This document shows, one piece after another, positions 44,514 through 53,150 of a stretch of 64,000 bases of DNA. Positions within the stretch are counted from its first letter, which is position 1; every line of letters starts with the position of its first letter. The translations under genes and the position numbers were made by a program. Source of the DNA: Solirubrobacterales bacterium (GTDB lineage Bacteria; Actinomycetota; Thermoleophilia; Solirubrobacterales; 70-9); assembly GCA_023958085.1 (NCBI GenBank), contig JAMLGI010000005.1, forward strand, positions 1 to 64,000. The letters are read 5' to 3'. The notes under the pieces are model-generated. The model was not told where the DNA came from and made no database searches. It saw only the letters and a program-made list of their open reading frames with translations.

Positions 44514-44603
44514 CCCCAAACCCGGCCAGTTCGTTCTGGAGCCGATTTTGGCGATATGGCTTCCACTATCGGCTCCAGAACGGTGTTGGCTTGGCCTTTG
44601 GGG
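44514..44603. repeat. Large nested inverted repeat between the peroxiredoxin gene and pnp
   Basis: The inner arms CGTTCTGGAGCCGAT (44532-44546) and ATCGGCTCCAGAACG (44568-44582) are perfect 15-bp complements around a 21-nt loop. The outer arms CCCCAAA (44514-44520) plus GGCCA (44524-44528) match TGGCC (44592-44596) plus TTTGGGG (44597-44603). There is no T tract. It may end the rimP-led operon, or be a processing structure or a mobile-repeat relic. Confidence 0.65.
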
Positions 44604-44660
44604 AACTCGGTCCGGGGAAGTTCGCATTTTGCGGGGGAGGCGCCTTCCGCCGGGGCGTTA

Positions 44661-44706
44661 TCTGTACGCTTGTCCCTGACAAGAGAACGACAGTTCTGAG
44701 TACAGA
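44661..44706 (+). promoter_or_regulatory. Leader hairpin upstream of pnp
   Basis: TCTGTAC (44661-44667) pairs with GTACAGA (44700-44706), and inside it CTTGTC (44669-44674) pairs with GACAAG (44678-44683). PNPase mRNAs in other bacteria carry leader stem-loops used in autoregulation. This one could have that role, but this is inference. Confidence 0.45.
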
Positions 44707-44747
44707 TGGTCACCAACCGGGTGACCGAAGGGAAAAATCAAGACCCG

Positions 44748-46979
44748 ATGAGTATTTTTGAGACCACGCGTGTAAGCGCACGCGTCGGTGACGAGGAGAT
44801 CTCCTTCGAGACGGGCAAACTGGCCAAGCAGGCCAGCGGCTCCGTAGTGGTACGCAGTGGCGACACGGTCGTGCTGTCAACCGCGACGATGGGCGGTCTG
44901 CGCGACGTCGACTTCCTGCCGCTGACCGTTGACGTCGAGGAGCGGATGTACGCGGCCGGAAAGATCCCCGGCTCCTTCTTCCGTCGCGAGGGTCGTGCCG
45001 GCGAGAAGGCCACCCTGACCGCCCGCATGATCGACCGGCCGATCCGGCCGCTCTTCCCCAAGGGCTGGCACTTCGAGACCCAGCTGGTCACTATCCCGAT
45101 GTCGGTCGACCACGAGCATCCGTACGACATCCTCGCGATGAACGGGGCCTCGGCTGCCCTGGCGATCTCCGAGATCCCGGTTGCCAAGCACGTCGGTGCA
45201 GTCCGGATCGGCAAGCTCGACGGCGATTTCGTGGTCAATCCCGACGAGGAGGATCAGGAGAACCTCGATCTCGACCTGATCGTTGCCGGTACCGATGAAG
45301 CGATCCTGATGGTCGAGGCCGGTGCGAACGGTGTGACCGAGGCCGAAATCCTCGATGCGCTCGATATCGCCCACGGCGAGATCAAGCGCCTGGTTGCAGC
45401 AATCGAGGAACTCCGGCTGAAGGTCGGCAAGGAAAAGCTCGTCGTCGATGCCCCCGGGATCGACGAGGGACTGCTCGCCCAGATCCGCAACTCGCACGGC
45501 CAGGCTCTGGTTGATGCGATCGCCACCACCGGCAAGCTCGAGCGCTACGAGGCAATCGCCCGGGTCAAGGAGGACGTGATCACCGGTTACGCCGTCCCGA
45601 CCGGAGACGAGGCAGCCGACGCGGCCCGCAAGTCCGAGGTCGGAACCGCCTTTGACGCGGTTGAGAAGGACACGATCCGGAAGGCGATCGCGGTCGACAA
45701 GAAGCGCCCCGACGGTCGCGCCCAGGACGAGATCCGGCCGATCGAGTGCGAGGTCGACATCTCGCCGCGGGTCCACGGTTCCGCCCTGTTCACCCGGGGG
45801 GAAACCCAGATTCTCGGCAACGTGACCCTGGGAACGACCCGGATGGACATGCGGGTCGACGGGCTCGGCCTGGAAACCACCAAGACCTTCTGGCACCACT
45901 ACAACTTCCCGCCGTTCTCGGTCGGTGAAGCCGGGTTCATGCGCGGTCCGAAGCGCCGGGACATCGGGCACGGCGCTCTGGCCGAACGCGCCCTGTCCCC
46001 GGAGATCCCCGACCAGGAGGAGTTCCCGTACGTGATCCGTGCGGTCTCCGAGACCCTGGAATCAAACGGCTCCTCGTCGATGGGGTCGGTCTGTGCTTCC
46101 TCGATGGCGATGCAGGCCGCCGGCATCCCGGTCGGTGCTCCGGTCGCCGGTGTCGCGATGGGCCTGATCAAGGAAGGCGATGACTACATAGTCCTGACCG
46201 ACATCGCCGGGGTCGAGGATCACCTCGGTGACATGGACTTCAAGGTGGCCGGAACCGCTGAAGGGATCAACGCCCTTCAGATGGACATCAAGATCACCGG
46301 AGTCACCTTCGAGATCCTGCGCGACGCACTCGAGCAGGCACGGAAGGGACGGCTCTTCATTCTCGGCAAGATGGCCGAGGCGATCGACGGCCCGCGGGCC
46401 GAACTCTCGCCACACGCGCCGCGGATCGAGTCGATCAAGATCGACCAGGAAAAGATCGGTGCCGTGATCGGCAAGGGTGGCGAGACGATCCGCGGTCTCT
46501 GCGAGGAGTTCGAGGCCGAGATCGACGTCGAAGACGACGGGACTATCCGGATCTACGCCCCGACCGGAACCCAGGTCGAGGAGGCGGTTTCCCGAATCCA
46601 GTCGATGACCAAGGAAGCCGAGATCGGCGACCGGTACCAGGCAGCCAAGGTCGTGAAGACCACCACCTTCGGTGCGTTCGTCGAGCTGACCAAGGGAACC
46701 GACGGTCTGCTGCACATCTCGAACGTGAAGCCCGGTGGACGGGTCGAGACGGTCGAAGAGGTGCTCGAATCCGGCACCGAGATCGATGTGACGGTGGCCG
46801 AGGTCGACCGTGAACGCGGGCGGATCGGCCTGCGGCTCAGCGACGACCCGGCAATCGCCGGCAAGAGCCCGGAAGAGATCGCGGCTCTCGGCTCAAACTC
46901 GGGCGGTGGACGCGGTGGACGCGGCGGCCGGGACGGCCGTGACGGCGATCGGCGTCGGCGGCGGGAGCGTCGCAACTAG
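44748..46979 (+). CDS. pnp: Polyribonucleotide nucleotidyltransferase (PNPase)
   Basis: PNPase degrades RNA 3' to 5' by phosphorolysis and can add 3' tails. The 743-residue protein has two RNase PH domains around an all-helical linker. A KH domain with IGAVIGKGGETIRGL lies near 570, and an S1 domain (AAKVVKTTTFGAFVELTKGTDGLLHIS) near 630-695. The C-terminus is rich in Gly, Arg and Asp. I prefer the ATG at 44748 (MSIFETTRVSAR), which matches usual PNPase N-termini. The ATG at 44706 adds 14 residues and lies inside a predicted leader hairpin. Confidence 0.95.
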   Translation: MSIFETTRVSARVGDEEISFETGKLAKQASGSVVVRSGDTVVLSTATMGGLRDVDFLPLTVDVEERMYAAGKIPGSFFRREGRAGEKATLTARMIDRPIRPLFPKGWHFETQLVTIPMSVDHEHPYDILAMNGASAALAISEIPVAKHVGAVRIGKLDGDFVVNPDEEDQENLDLDLIVAGTDEAILMVEAGANGVTEAEILDALDIAHGEIKRLVAAIEELRLKVGKEKLVVDAPGIDEGLLAQIRNSHGQALVDAIATTGKLERYEAIARVKEDVITGYAVPTGDEAADAARKSEVGTAFDAVEKDTIRKAIAVDKKRPDGRAQDEIRPIECEVDISPRVHGSALFTRGETQILGNVTLGTTRMDMRVDGLGLETTKTFWHHYNFPPFSVGEAGFMRGPKRRDIGHGALAERALSPEIPDQEEFPYVIRAVSETLESNGSSSMGSVCASSMAMQAAGIPVGAPVAGVAMGLIKEGDDYIVLTDIAGVEDHLGDMDFKVAGTAEGINALQMDIKITGVTFEILRDALEQARKGRLFILGKMAEAIDGPRAELSPHAPRIESIKIDQEKIGAVIGKGGETIRGLCEEFEAEIDVEDDGTIRIYAPTGTQVEEAVSRIQSMTKEAEIGDRYQAAKVVKTTTFGAFVELTKGTDGLLHISNVKPGGRVETVEEVLESGTEIDVTVAEVDRERGRIGLRLSDDPAIAGKSPEEIAALGSNSGGGRGGRGGRDGRDGDRRRRRERRN

Positions 46980-48260
46980 ATGAGCAACGAACCCGGGGCA
47001 GCGACCGTATCCGAGGCAACCTCCGGTGTTCGCGTGATCACCGAGGCGGTCCCCTCGGTGCGGTCGGTGGCCCTCGGCCTCTGGGTCCGAACCGGTTCGC
47101 GTGACGAAACCCCCGCCCAGGCGGGGGTTTCGCATTTTCTGGAGCATCTGCTCTTCAAGGGAACCGCGGATCTCACCGCGATCGAGATCTCGGAACGCTT
47201 TGACGGTCTCGGTGCCTCCTTCAATGCGGCTACCGGCAAGGAGTCGACCCATCTTCACGCCCGTTTCCTCGACGACCACACCGACGAGGTGTTCTCGCTG
47301 CTGGGAGAGATGCTGCTCAGGCCGACCTTCCCGGACGTCGATTCGGAACGGGAGGTCGTCCTTGAAGAGATCGCGATGTACGAAGACGAACCATCGGACC
47401 GGGTTCACGACTATCTGGCCGAGGCCGTCTTCGGCGACAGCCCGCTCGGGCGGCGCATTCTCGGACAGGCCGAGGTGGTCTCCGGGATTCCGGTGCCGGA
47501 CATCGCCGCCTTCCACGCCCGACGCTACACGGCCGGAAACCTGGTCATCGCCGCAGCCGGAAACGTTGACCACGCCGAGATCCTCGAGCTGGCCGAGTCG
47601 CTGGACCCCGCGCCGGGGGACTGCCACCGGATCGATCCGGCGGACCCTCTGCCCGGGGGGCAGTTCGTGTTCGCCGAAAAGGACACCGAGCAGTACCACG
47701 TCTGTTTCGGAGCCCCCGGGATTCCGCGAGGCGACGAGCGTCGCTTCGCTCTGGCCGTGCTGGACTCGATCCTTGGCGGCTCCAGCTCCTCCCGGCTCTT
47801 CCGCGAAGTCCGCGAAGACCGGGGACTGGCCTACGCCGTCGGCACCTACTCCGACCAGTACACCGACACCGGCCTGGTCGCGGCCTACGTGGGAACCCGG
47901 GAGGACAATGTCGAACAGGCCTGCGAAGTGATCGCGGGAGAGCTCGAGCGAATCCGGAGCGAGCCGGTCAGCCCGGAGGAACTCGCCCGTGGCAAGGAAC
48001 ACGTCAAGGGCCGGCTGGTACTGGCCGGGGAGTCCAGCGCGGCGCGGATGGGACGAATCGCCCGGGCCCTGCTGCACGGGCTGCCGATCCTGACCGTCGA
48101 CGAGATGCTGAGGCGGGTCGACCGGGTCGAGATCGACGACCTCACCGCGCTCGCTGCGGAGCTGTTCGCCCAGCCGCGAATGTCGACCGCGGCAGTCGGG
48201 CGGGACCGGGAACGGTTCCGTTCGGCTGCCCAGCCAATCAGCGGAGGGCTGGCGGCATGA
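46980..48260 (+). CDS. M16-family zinc peptidase (processing-peptidase-like)
   Basis: The 426-residue protein has the inverted zinc motif HFLEH at 52-56 (HxxEH) and the distal glutamate in EREVVLEEIAMYEDEP. The C-terminal half carries the usual inactive repeat with GGSSSSRLFREVREDRGLAYAV. Such proteins are often encoded next to pnp and are thought to degrade or process peptides; the substrate is unknown. There is no signal peptide. It starts on the base after the pnp stop and overlaps dapB by ATGA. Confidence 0.92.
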   Translation: MSNEPGAATVSEATSGVRVITEAVPSVRSVALGLWVRTGSRDETPAQAGVSHFLEHLLFKGTADLTAIEISERFDGLGASFNAATGKESTHLHARFLDDHTDEVFSLLGEMLLRPTFPDVDSEREVVLEEIAMYEDEPSDRVHDYLAEAVFGDSPLGRRILGQAEVVSGIPVPDIAAFHARRYTAGNLVIAAAGNVDHAEILELAESLDPAPGDCHRIDPADPLPGGQFVFAEKDTEQYHVCFGAPGIPRGDERRFALAVLDSILGGSSSSRLFREVREDRGLAYAVGTYSDQYTDTGLVAAYVGTREDNVEQACEVIAGELERIRSEPVSPEELARGKEHVKGRLVLAGESSAARMGRIARALLHGLPILTVDEMLRRVDRVEIDDLTALAAELFAQPRMSTAAVGRDRERFRSAAQPISGGLAA

Positions 48261-48958
48261 CCGGACCGGAAGCGGGACGTCCGATCCGGGTCGGGGTCGC
48301 CGGGGCAGCGGGACGCATGGGATCGACCGTCTGCGGGGCGGTTGAAGCAGCCGACGGCATGGAGTTGACCGGCAGGGCCGATCCGGCCCTGAACACGGAG
48401 CTGGAAGCGATCCTGCCCGGGATCGATGTTCTGGTGGAGTTCACCACGCCGGACACATCGCTGGAAAACTCGATCGCCGCAATTGAAGCGGGGGTGCACG
48501 TGGTGGTCGGCGCAACCGGTTTCGACCTCGGAGCGCTCCGCGAGGCGTCCGAGGCATCCACCACCGGTGCGAACTGCTTTGTCGCGCCCAACTTCGCGAT
48601 CGGCGCGGTGCTGCTGATGACCCTCTCACAGCAGGTCGCGAAACACATGCCTGAATGCGAGATCATCGAGCTGCACCACCCGGCCAAGCTCGACGCACCC
48701 TCGGGGACAGCGGCTCGCACAGCCGAACTTCTTGCCGCTGCCGGCGGCAACGTTCACGAGCCGATCCACTCGGTAAGGCTGCCCGGTCTGGTCGCACATC
48801 AAGAGGTCCTTTTCGGGGGCCAGGGCCAGACGCTCTCAATCCGGCACGACAGCATCGACCGTTCGTCCTTCATGCCCGGTGTGGTGCTCGCCGTCCGCCG
48901 GGTTGGTCAACTCGACGACCGCTTCACGGTCGGACTGGAGAAACTTCTCGATGAGTAA
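48257..48958 (+). CDS. dapB: 4-hydroxy-tetrahydrodipicolinate reductase DapB
   Basis: DapB reduces the DapA product in the lysine/diaminopimelate pathway. The 233-residue protein has the nucleotide-binding GVAGAAGRMG near 13-22. The catalytic segment is ELHHPAKLDAPSGTA. GATGFD, FVAPNFAIGAVLL and the C-terminal FMPGVVLAVRRV also match the family. It is separated from dapA by an amidase gene that starts 8 nt inside the dapB end. Confidence 0.95.
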   Translation: MTGPEAGRPIRVGVAGAAGRMGSTVCGAVEAADGMELTGRADPALNTELEAILPGIDVLVEFTTPDTSLENSIAAIEAGVHVVVGATGFDLGALREASEASTTGANCFVAPNFAIGAVLLMTLSQQVAKHMPECEIIELHHPAKLDAPSGTAARTAELLAAAGGNVHEPIHSVRLPGLVAHQEVLFGGQGQTLSIRHDSIDRSSFMPGVVLAVRRVGQLDDRFTVGLEKLLDE

Positions 48959-50405
48959 CGAACTCACCTGGCTTGACGCCACCGCAATGGCTGGCCTTGT
49001 CGCCCGCGGCGAGGTGACACCGGAAGAGCTGGTTGAGGCGGCGATCTCGCGGGCCGAAGGTCTCAACCCGCTGCTCAACGCGATCATCCACCCGTTCTAT
49101 GACGAAGCCCGTAACGAGGCGACCGGAGATTTGCCGGACGGACCGTTCCGTGGGGTGCCGTTCCTGCGCAAGGACCTCGGGGCCACGATCGCGGGGGAGC
49201 CGTACCACATGGGAAGCCGGATCCTGAAGGAGATCGGCTTCCGGGCGCCGGTCGACTCCAGCCTCGCCCGTCGATTCCGGGCGGCGGGACTGGTGACGAT
49301 CGGCAAGACCAACACTCCGGAGTGGGGCATCGTGCCGACCACCGAACCGGCAGCCTACGGTGCGACCAGGAACCCCTGGGACACCGGCCGCAGTCCGGGA
49401 GGCTCCAGCGGCGGTTCGGGCGCCGCGGTAGCAGCCGGGATCGTTCCGGTCGCTCACGCCAACGACGGCGGCGGGTCGATCCGGATCCCGGCCTCGGTGA
49501 ACGGACTGGTCGGCCTGAAGCCGTCACGGGCCCGGGTATCGGAAGCTCCGGTGACCGGAGACACGATGTCCGGACTGGTCTCGGACTTCATTCTCGCCCG
49601 ATCGGTTCGGGATGTTGCCGCGATGCTCGACTGGGTCAGTGGTCCCGAACCGGGCGATCCGTATGCGGCACTGCCTCCGGAACGCCCCTACCGCGAGGAG
49701 TTGAACCGGGAACCCGGGAAGATGCGGATCGCGCTCCTGACCGAGCCGCTCACCGATGACACCTTCGCGCCGGTAGTCGTGGCCGCCGCCGAACGGGTTG
49801 CCGGACAGCTTGAGTCGATCGGGCACGAGATCGAGCGGCCCGACCTCTCCGGAGCGGCCGGGGGAGTGGACCTCTTCCCGACCTTCATGACCCGATGGGC
49901 GGCCGGCGAGGCGGCGACCGCCTCGATGATCGAAGGGATCATCGGCCGACCGCTGACCGCGGACGACGTGGAACCGTTGACCTGGGCTCTGATCGAGCAA
50001 GGCAGGAAAGAAAGCGGGGCCGACTATCTGGACGCCATCACCCGCCACCAGTTCCTCGGCCGGATTGTCGCCGGACTCCACGAAGGCGGGATCGACCTGA
50101 TCATGACCCCGACCGTCGGACAGCTGCCCCAGCCGCTCGGCAGCTACGACGACTCCGGGCCGGACCCGATGGACGCGATGATCACGGCCCGCGGTTTCGC
50201 CTCGTTCACCGGCCTGTTCAACGCCACCGGACAGCCGGCGATCTCGCTGCCGCTGGCCGAGCACAACGGCCTGCCGGTCGGGATTCAGTTCGCTGCTCCA
50301 ATCTGGCACGAGGACCGGCTGATTCGGCTCGCCGGACAGCTCGAACAGGCGATTCCGTGGGCCGACCGGCACCCCGAACCCGGGGCCGGCGGAGATCCCG
50401 CCTGA
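48951..50405 (+). CDS. Amidase signature family hydrolase
   Basis: A 484-residue amidase with the complete Ser-cisSer-Lys triad: K74 in FLRKDLGA, S152 in the PGGSSGGSGAA loop and nucleophile S176 in GGGSIRIPAS. It lacks GatA-specific context (no gatB or gatC), so it probably acts on a small amide or amino-acid amide. It lies between dapB and dapA, overlapping dapB by 8 nt, so a link to diaminopimelate or lysine metabolism is possible but unproven. The ATG at 48951 is chosen over longer upstream codons that lie inside dapB. Confidence 0.88.
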   Translation: MSNELTWLDATAMAGLVARGEVTPEELVEAAISRAEGLNPLLNAIIHPFYDEARNEATGDLPDGPFRGVPFLRKDLGATIAGEPYHMGSRILKEIGFRAPVDSSLARRFRAAGLVTIGKTNTPEWGIVPTTEPAAYGATRNPWDTGRSPGGSSGGSGAAVAAGIVPVAHANDGGGSIRIPASVNGLVGLKPSRARVSEAPVTGDTMSGLVSDFILARSVRDVAAMLDWVSGPEPGDPYAALPPERPYREELNREPGKMRIALLTEPLTDDTFAPVVVAAAERVAGQLESIGHEIERPDLSGAAGGVDLFPTFMTRWAAGEAATASMIEGIIGRPLTADDVEPLTWALIEQGRKESGADYLDAITRHQFLGRIVAGLHEGGIDLIMTPTVGQLPQPLGSYDDSGPDPMDAMITARGFASFTGLFNATGQPAISLPLAEHNGLPVGIQFAAPIWHEDRLIRLAGQLEQAIPWADRHPEPGAGGDPA

Positions 50406-50411
50406 ATCGAA

Positions 50412-50417
50412 TATGGT
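50412..50417 (+). promoter_or_regulatory. -10 box candidate for dapA
   Basis: TATGGT fits TANNNT and ends 6 nt before the GTG at 50424. It would give dapA-rnj a leaderless transcript separate from dapB and the amidase. Confidence 0.45.
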
Positions 50418-50423
50418 GCGGGC

Positions 50424-51293
50424 GTGAATCAGATTCAGGGAGTAATCACGGCGATGGCGACCGTCTTCGCCGAAGACGGGACGGTCGATCTGCCCCAGAC
50501 CCGGGCGCTCGCCGCCCGGCTGGTCGAACAGGGGTCACACGGCCTGGTGCTGGCGGGAACCACCGGGGAATCACCGACCCTCGAAGACGACGAGAAGCTC
50601 CGCCTGCTGACCGAGGTGAGAGCCGAGGTCGGGGGCGGCACGACCCTGATTCTCGGCACCGGCTCCAACGACACCCGGCACTCGGTCGAGCTGACCAAGG
50701 CTGCGGCCGAAGCGGGGGCTGACGCCGGCCTCGTGGTCACCCCCTACTACAACCGCCCGAGCGAACGCGGCATCCGGGCTCATTTCGAAGCGGTGGCTGC
50801 CGGCGCTCCGGACCTGCCCCTGGTGATCTACAACATTCCGGCACGGGTCGTGGTCAACATTCCGGTTGCCCTGCTGGCGGAACTGGCCGAGATCCCGAAT
50901 GTTGTCGCGGTCAAACAGGCCAATGACGATGATCTCGCCCCGGTGCCCGGTCTCGACCTCTTTGCCGGGAACGATGTCGGGTTCCTGCCCACCCTGAAGC
51001 TCGGCGGCAGGGGCGGGATCCTGGTCGCGTCGCACGTCGTCGGCCCCGAGATGCGGAAGATCTGGGATCTCTGGCGGGACGGCCGGGAGGACGAGGCGGC
51101 GGAACTGGACTCGCGACTTCAGCCGGTGTACGAGGCCATGGGTCTGGCCGGCAACCCGACCTCGGTCAAGGCCTGCCTCGAGATGGCCGGGGTCTGTTCC
51201 GCGCGGATGCGCCTGCCGATGGTCGAGGCGACCGAAGACGAAAAGTCCCGGATCCGGCAACTGCTCGGCCAGGCCGGAGTCAACCTCGGATGA
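50424..51293 (+). CDS. dapA: 4-hydroxy-tetrahydrodipicolinate synthase DapA
   Basis: DapA condenses pyruvate with aspartate semialdehyde. The 289-residue TIM-barrel lyase has the Schiff-base lysine K164 in VVAVKQAN. TTGES at 46-50, TPYYNRPS near 106 and the catalytic tyrosine Y136 in VIYNIPAR are also present. GTG start; ATGA overlap with rnj, a conserved actinobacterial pairing. Confidence 0.95.
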   Translation: MNQIQGVITAMATVFAEDGTVDLPQTRALAARLVEQGSHGLVLAGTTGESPTLEDDEKLRLLTEVRAEVGGGTTLILGTGSNDTRHSVELTKAAAEAGADAGLVVTPYYNRPSERGIRAHFEAVAAGAPDLPLVIYNIPARVVVNIPVALLAELAEIPNVVAVKQANDDDLAPVPGLDLFAGNDVGFLPTLKLGGRGGILVASHVVGPEMRKIWDLWRDGREDEAAELDSRLQPVYEAMGLAGNPTSVKACLEMAGVCSARMRLPMVEATEDEKSRIRQLLGQAGVNLG

Positions 51294-52951
51294 GCGACAG
51301 CCTGCGTCTCCTGCCACTGGGCGGGCTCGGCGAGATCGGCAAGAACATGATGGTCGCGGAGTACCGCGACCGGATCGTCGTGATCGACGCCGGCCTGATG
51401 TTCCCGACCCCGGAAATGCTCGGGATCGACCTGGTGCTACCCGACTTCGAGTACCTCCGCGGCCGGGCGAAAGACATCGAGGCGATCGTCCTGACCCACG
51501 GCCACGAGGACCACGTCGGGGCCCTGCCGTACCTCCTGCGGGAGATCGGCATGCCGAAAGTGATCTACGGCGGCCTCCTCACCGTCGGCATGGTCCGGTC
51601 GAAGCTGGACGAACACAAGCTCGGCGGGGCACCCCTGACCGAACTTCCGGCCGGCGAAGTGGTCTCGGCCGGTCCCTTCACGATCGAGCTGGTACACCTC
51701 TCGCACTCGATTCCGGACATGCGCGGGGTGGTTCTCGGCACCGATCTCGGCAAGGTTTTCTTCACCGGGGACTACAAGTTCGATCAGACCCCGGTCGACG
51801 GTAGACCGGCGGACGTCGCCCGGCTCGCCCGTCTGGGCAGCGAGGGACTGCTCGCACTCTGTGGTGACTCGACCAATGCGGACCGCCTGGGCGTCGCCCC
51901 GTCGGAGTCCAGCGTGGGCCCGGCCCTGTACGACGCATTCTCCGCCTGCGAGGGGCGCATCATCGTCACCTCGTTCGCATCCAACATCCACCGGGTACAG
52001 CAGGTGATCGACGCCGCGGTCCGGCTCGATCGAAAGGTCGCGCTGGTCGGCCGATCGATGCGCAAGAACTTCAACATCGCGTCCAACCTGAGCATGGCCA
52101 ACGCCCCCGAAGGGACCCTGATCCAGCCCCGGGAGATCGAGGACTTTCCGGACGAACGGGTGGTCGTGATCAGCACCGGCTCCCAGGGCGAACCCTTCTC
52201 GGCTCTGCGTCGGATGGCCAACAACGACCATCGCGACATCGAGCTCCATTCCGGTGACACCGTGGTCTTCTCGGCCACTCCCGTACCCGGAAACGAACGC
52301 GCCGTGAACGAGACGATCGACCGGATCTACGAGATCGGCGCCACCGTGATCACGGCGAAGGACCGTCCGATCCACGCGTCCGGTCACGGGTCACGGGAGG
52401 AAATCAAGATGATGCTGAACCTGACCCGGCCGAAATACGTGATGCCGGTCCACGGCGATTTCCAGCGGATTCGACTTCACGCCGAGCTGGCCCGCTCGGT
52501 CGGAATTCCCGACGAGAACATCTTCCGCGGACGGAACGGTCTTCCCCTGGAGATCGGCCCAGACGGAGCCGCCTTCGGGGAGGAGGTCGGGGGTGGAGTG
52601 ATCTTTGTCGACGGCGTGGAACTCGCCGACCCGAACGATGCCACGCTTCGGGACCGACGGACGATCTCGGACGACGGAATCGTGATCGTGGTCGCGACCA
52701 TCGCCGCCGAGAACGGTGAGATCGTGGCTGATCCGGAGCTCATAGCCCGCGGGACCATCAGCCTCGGCGAGGACCCCGACCTGCTCGACGACCTCGCCGA
52801 TACTGTCGAAGAGAGCCTCGAGAAGGCGGCCGGATCCGGGGTCCGTGACCTCGATCTGATCCAGGGCGACCTCCACGATGCGGTTGCCGGCTTCATCCAC
52901 CGGAAGCTGAGGGCTCGGCCGTTGGTGGTGCCGGTAGTAGTCGAAGTCTGA
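51290..52951 (+). CDS. rnj: Ribonuclease J
   Basis: RNase J is a beta-CASP metallo-beta-lactamase-fold nuclease with 5'-3' exo- and endonuclease activity in RNA decay and rRNA maturation. The 553-residue protein has GGLGEIGKNM near 11 and the zinc motif HGHEDH at 70-75. SGDxK-like FFTGDYKFDQTP, the beta-CASP motifs (STGSQGEPFSALRRMA, HASGHGSREE) and the C-terminal domain are present. In actinobacteria it commonly follows dapA, as here. Confidence 0.95.
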   Translation: MSDSLRLLPLGGLGEIGKNMMVAEYRDRIVVIDAGLMFPTPEMLGIDLVLPDFEYLRGRAKDIEAIVLTHGHEDHVGALPYLLREIGMPKVIYGGLLTVGMVRSKLDEHKLGGAPLTELPAGEVVSAGPFTIELVHLSHSIPDMRGVVLGTDLGKVFFTGDYKFDQTPVDGRPADVARLARLGSEGLLALCGDSTNADRLGVAPSESSVGPALYDAFSACEGRIIVTSFASNIHRVQQVIDAAVRLDRKVALVGRSMRKNFNIASNLSMANAPEGTLIQPREIEDFPDERVVVISTGSQGEPFSALRRMANNDHRDIELHSGDTVVFSATPVPGNERAVNETIDRIYEIGATVITAKDRPIHASGHGSREEIKMMLNLTRPKYVMPVHGDFQRIRLHAELARSVGIPDENIFRGRNGLPLEIGPDGAAFGEEVGGGVIFVDGVELADPNDATLRDRRTISDDGIVIVVATIAAENGEIVADPELIARGTISLGEDPDLLDDLADTVEESLEKAAGSGVRDLDLIQGDLHDAVAGFIHRKLRARPLVVPVVVEV

Positions 52952-52973
52952 GGGGCGGGTGGGCTCAGGAACC

Positions 52974-53078
52974 ACCGGCCGTCCGCTGGCGGCGTCATGT
53001 CGTTCGCGGGCTTGCCGACGCATTTCCAATGCGACGGCTTCACCCACTCACTCAAGTCCTTGCCCGCGAACGGCCGGT
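52974..53078. repeat. Nested inverted-repeat element between rnj and the secreted hydrolase
   Basis: Several arms nest here. ACCGGCCGT (52974-52982) pairs with ACGGCCGGT (53070-53078). CGTTCGCGGGC (53001-53011) pairs with GCCCGCGAACG (53062-53072), sharing three bases with the outer arm. An apical hairpin GCCGACGCATT-TCC-AATGCGACGGC (53015-53039) has one A-A mismatch. At about 105 nt it is almost the same size as the element after tRNA-Arg. Confidence 0.6.
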
Positions 53079-53150
53079 ACGGAATCTCCGGCGGGAGCCC
53101 CGCAATCCGTGATAGAAAGCGGTGCAGAGGATTCACCCAAGGGAGGGACT

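Noticed and set aside
52977-53100. Possible protein relic on the minus strand (reads FAGKDLSEWVKPSHWKCVG)
   Set aside because: It looks superficially protein-like, but the same bases form multi-level perfect inverted repeats and there is no start codon or extension into a domain. Structured non-coding DNA explains it better.
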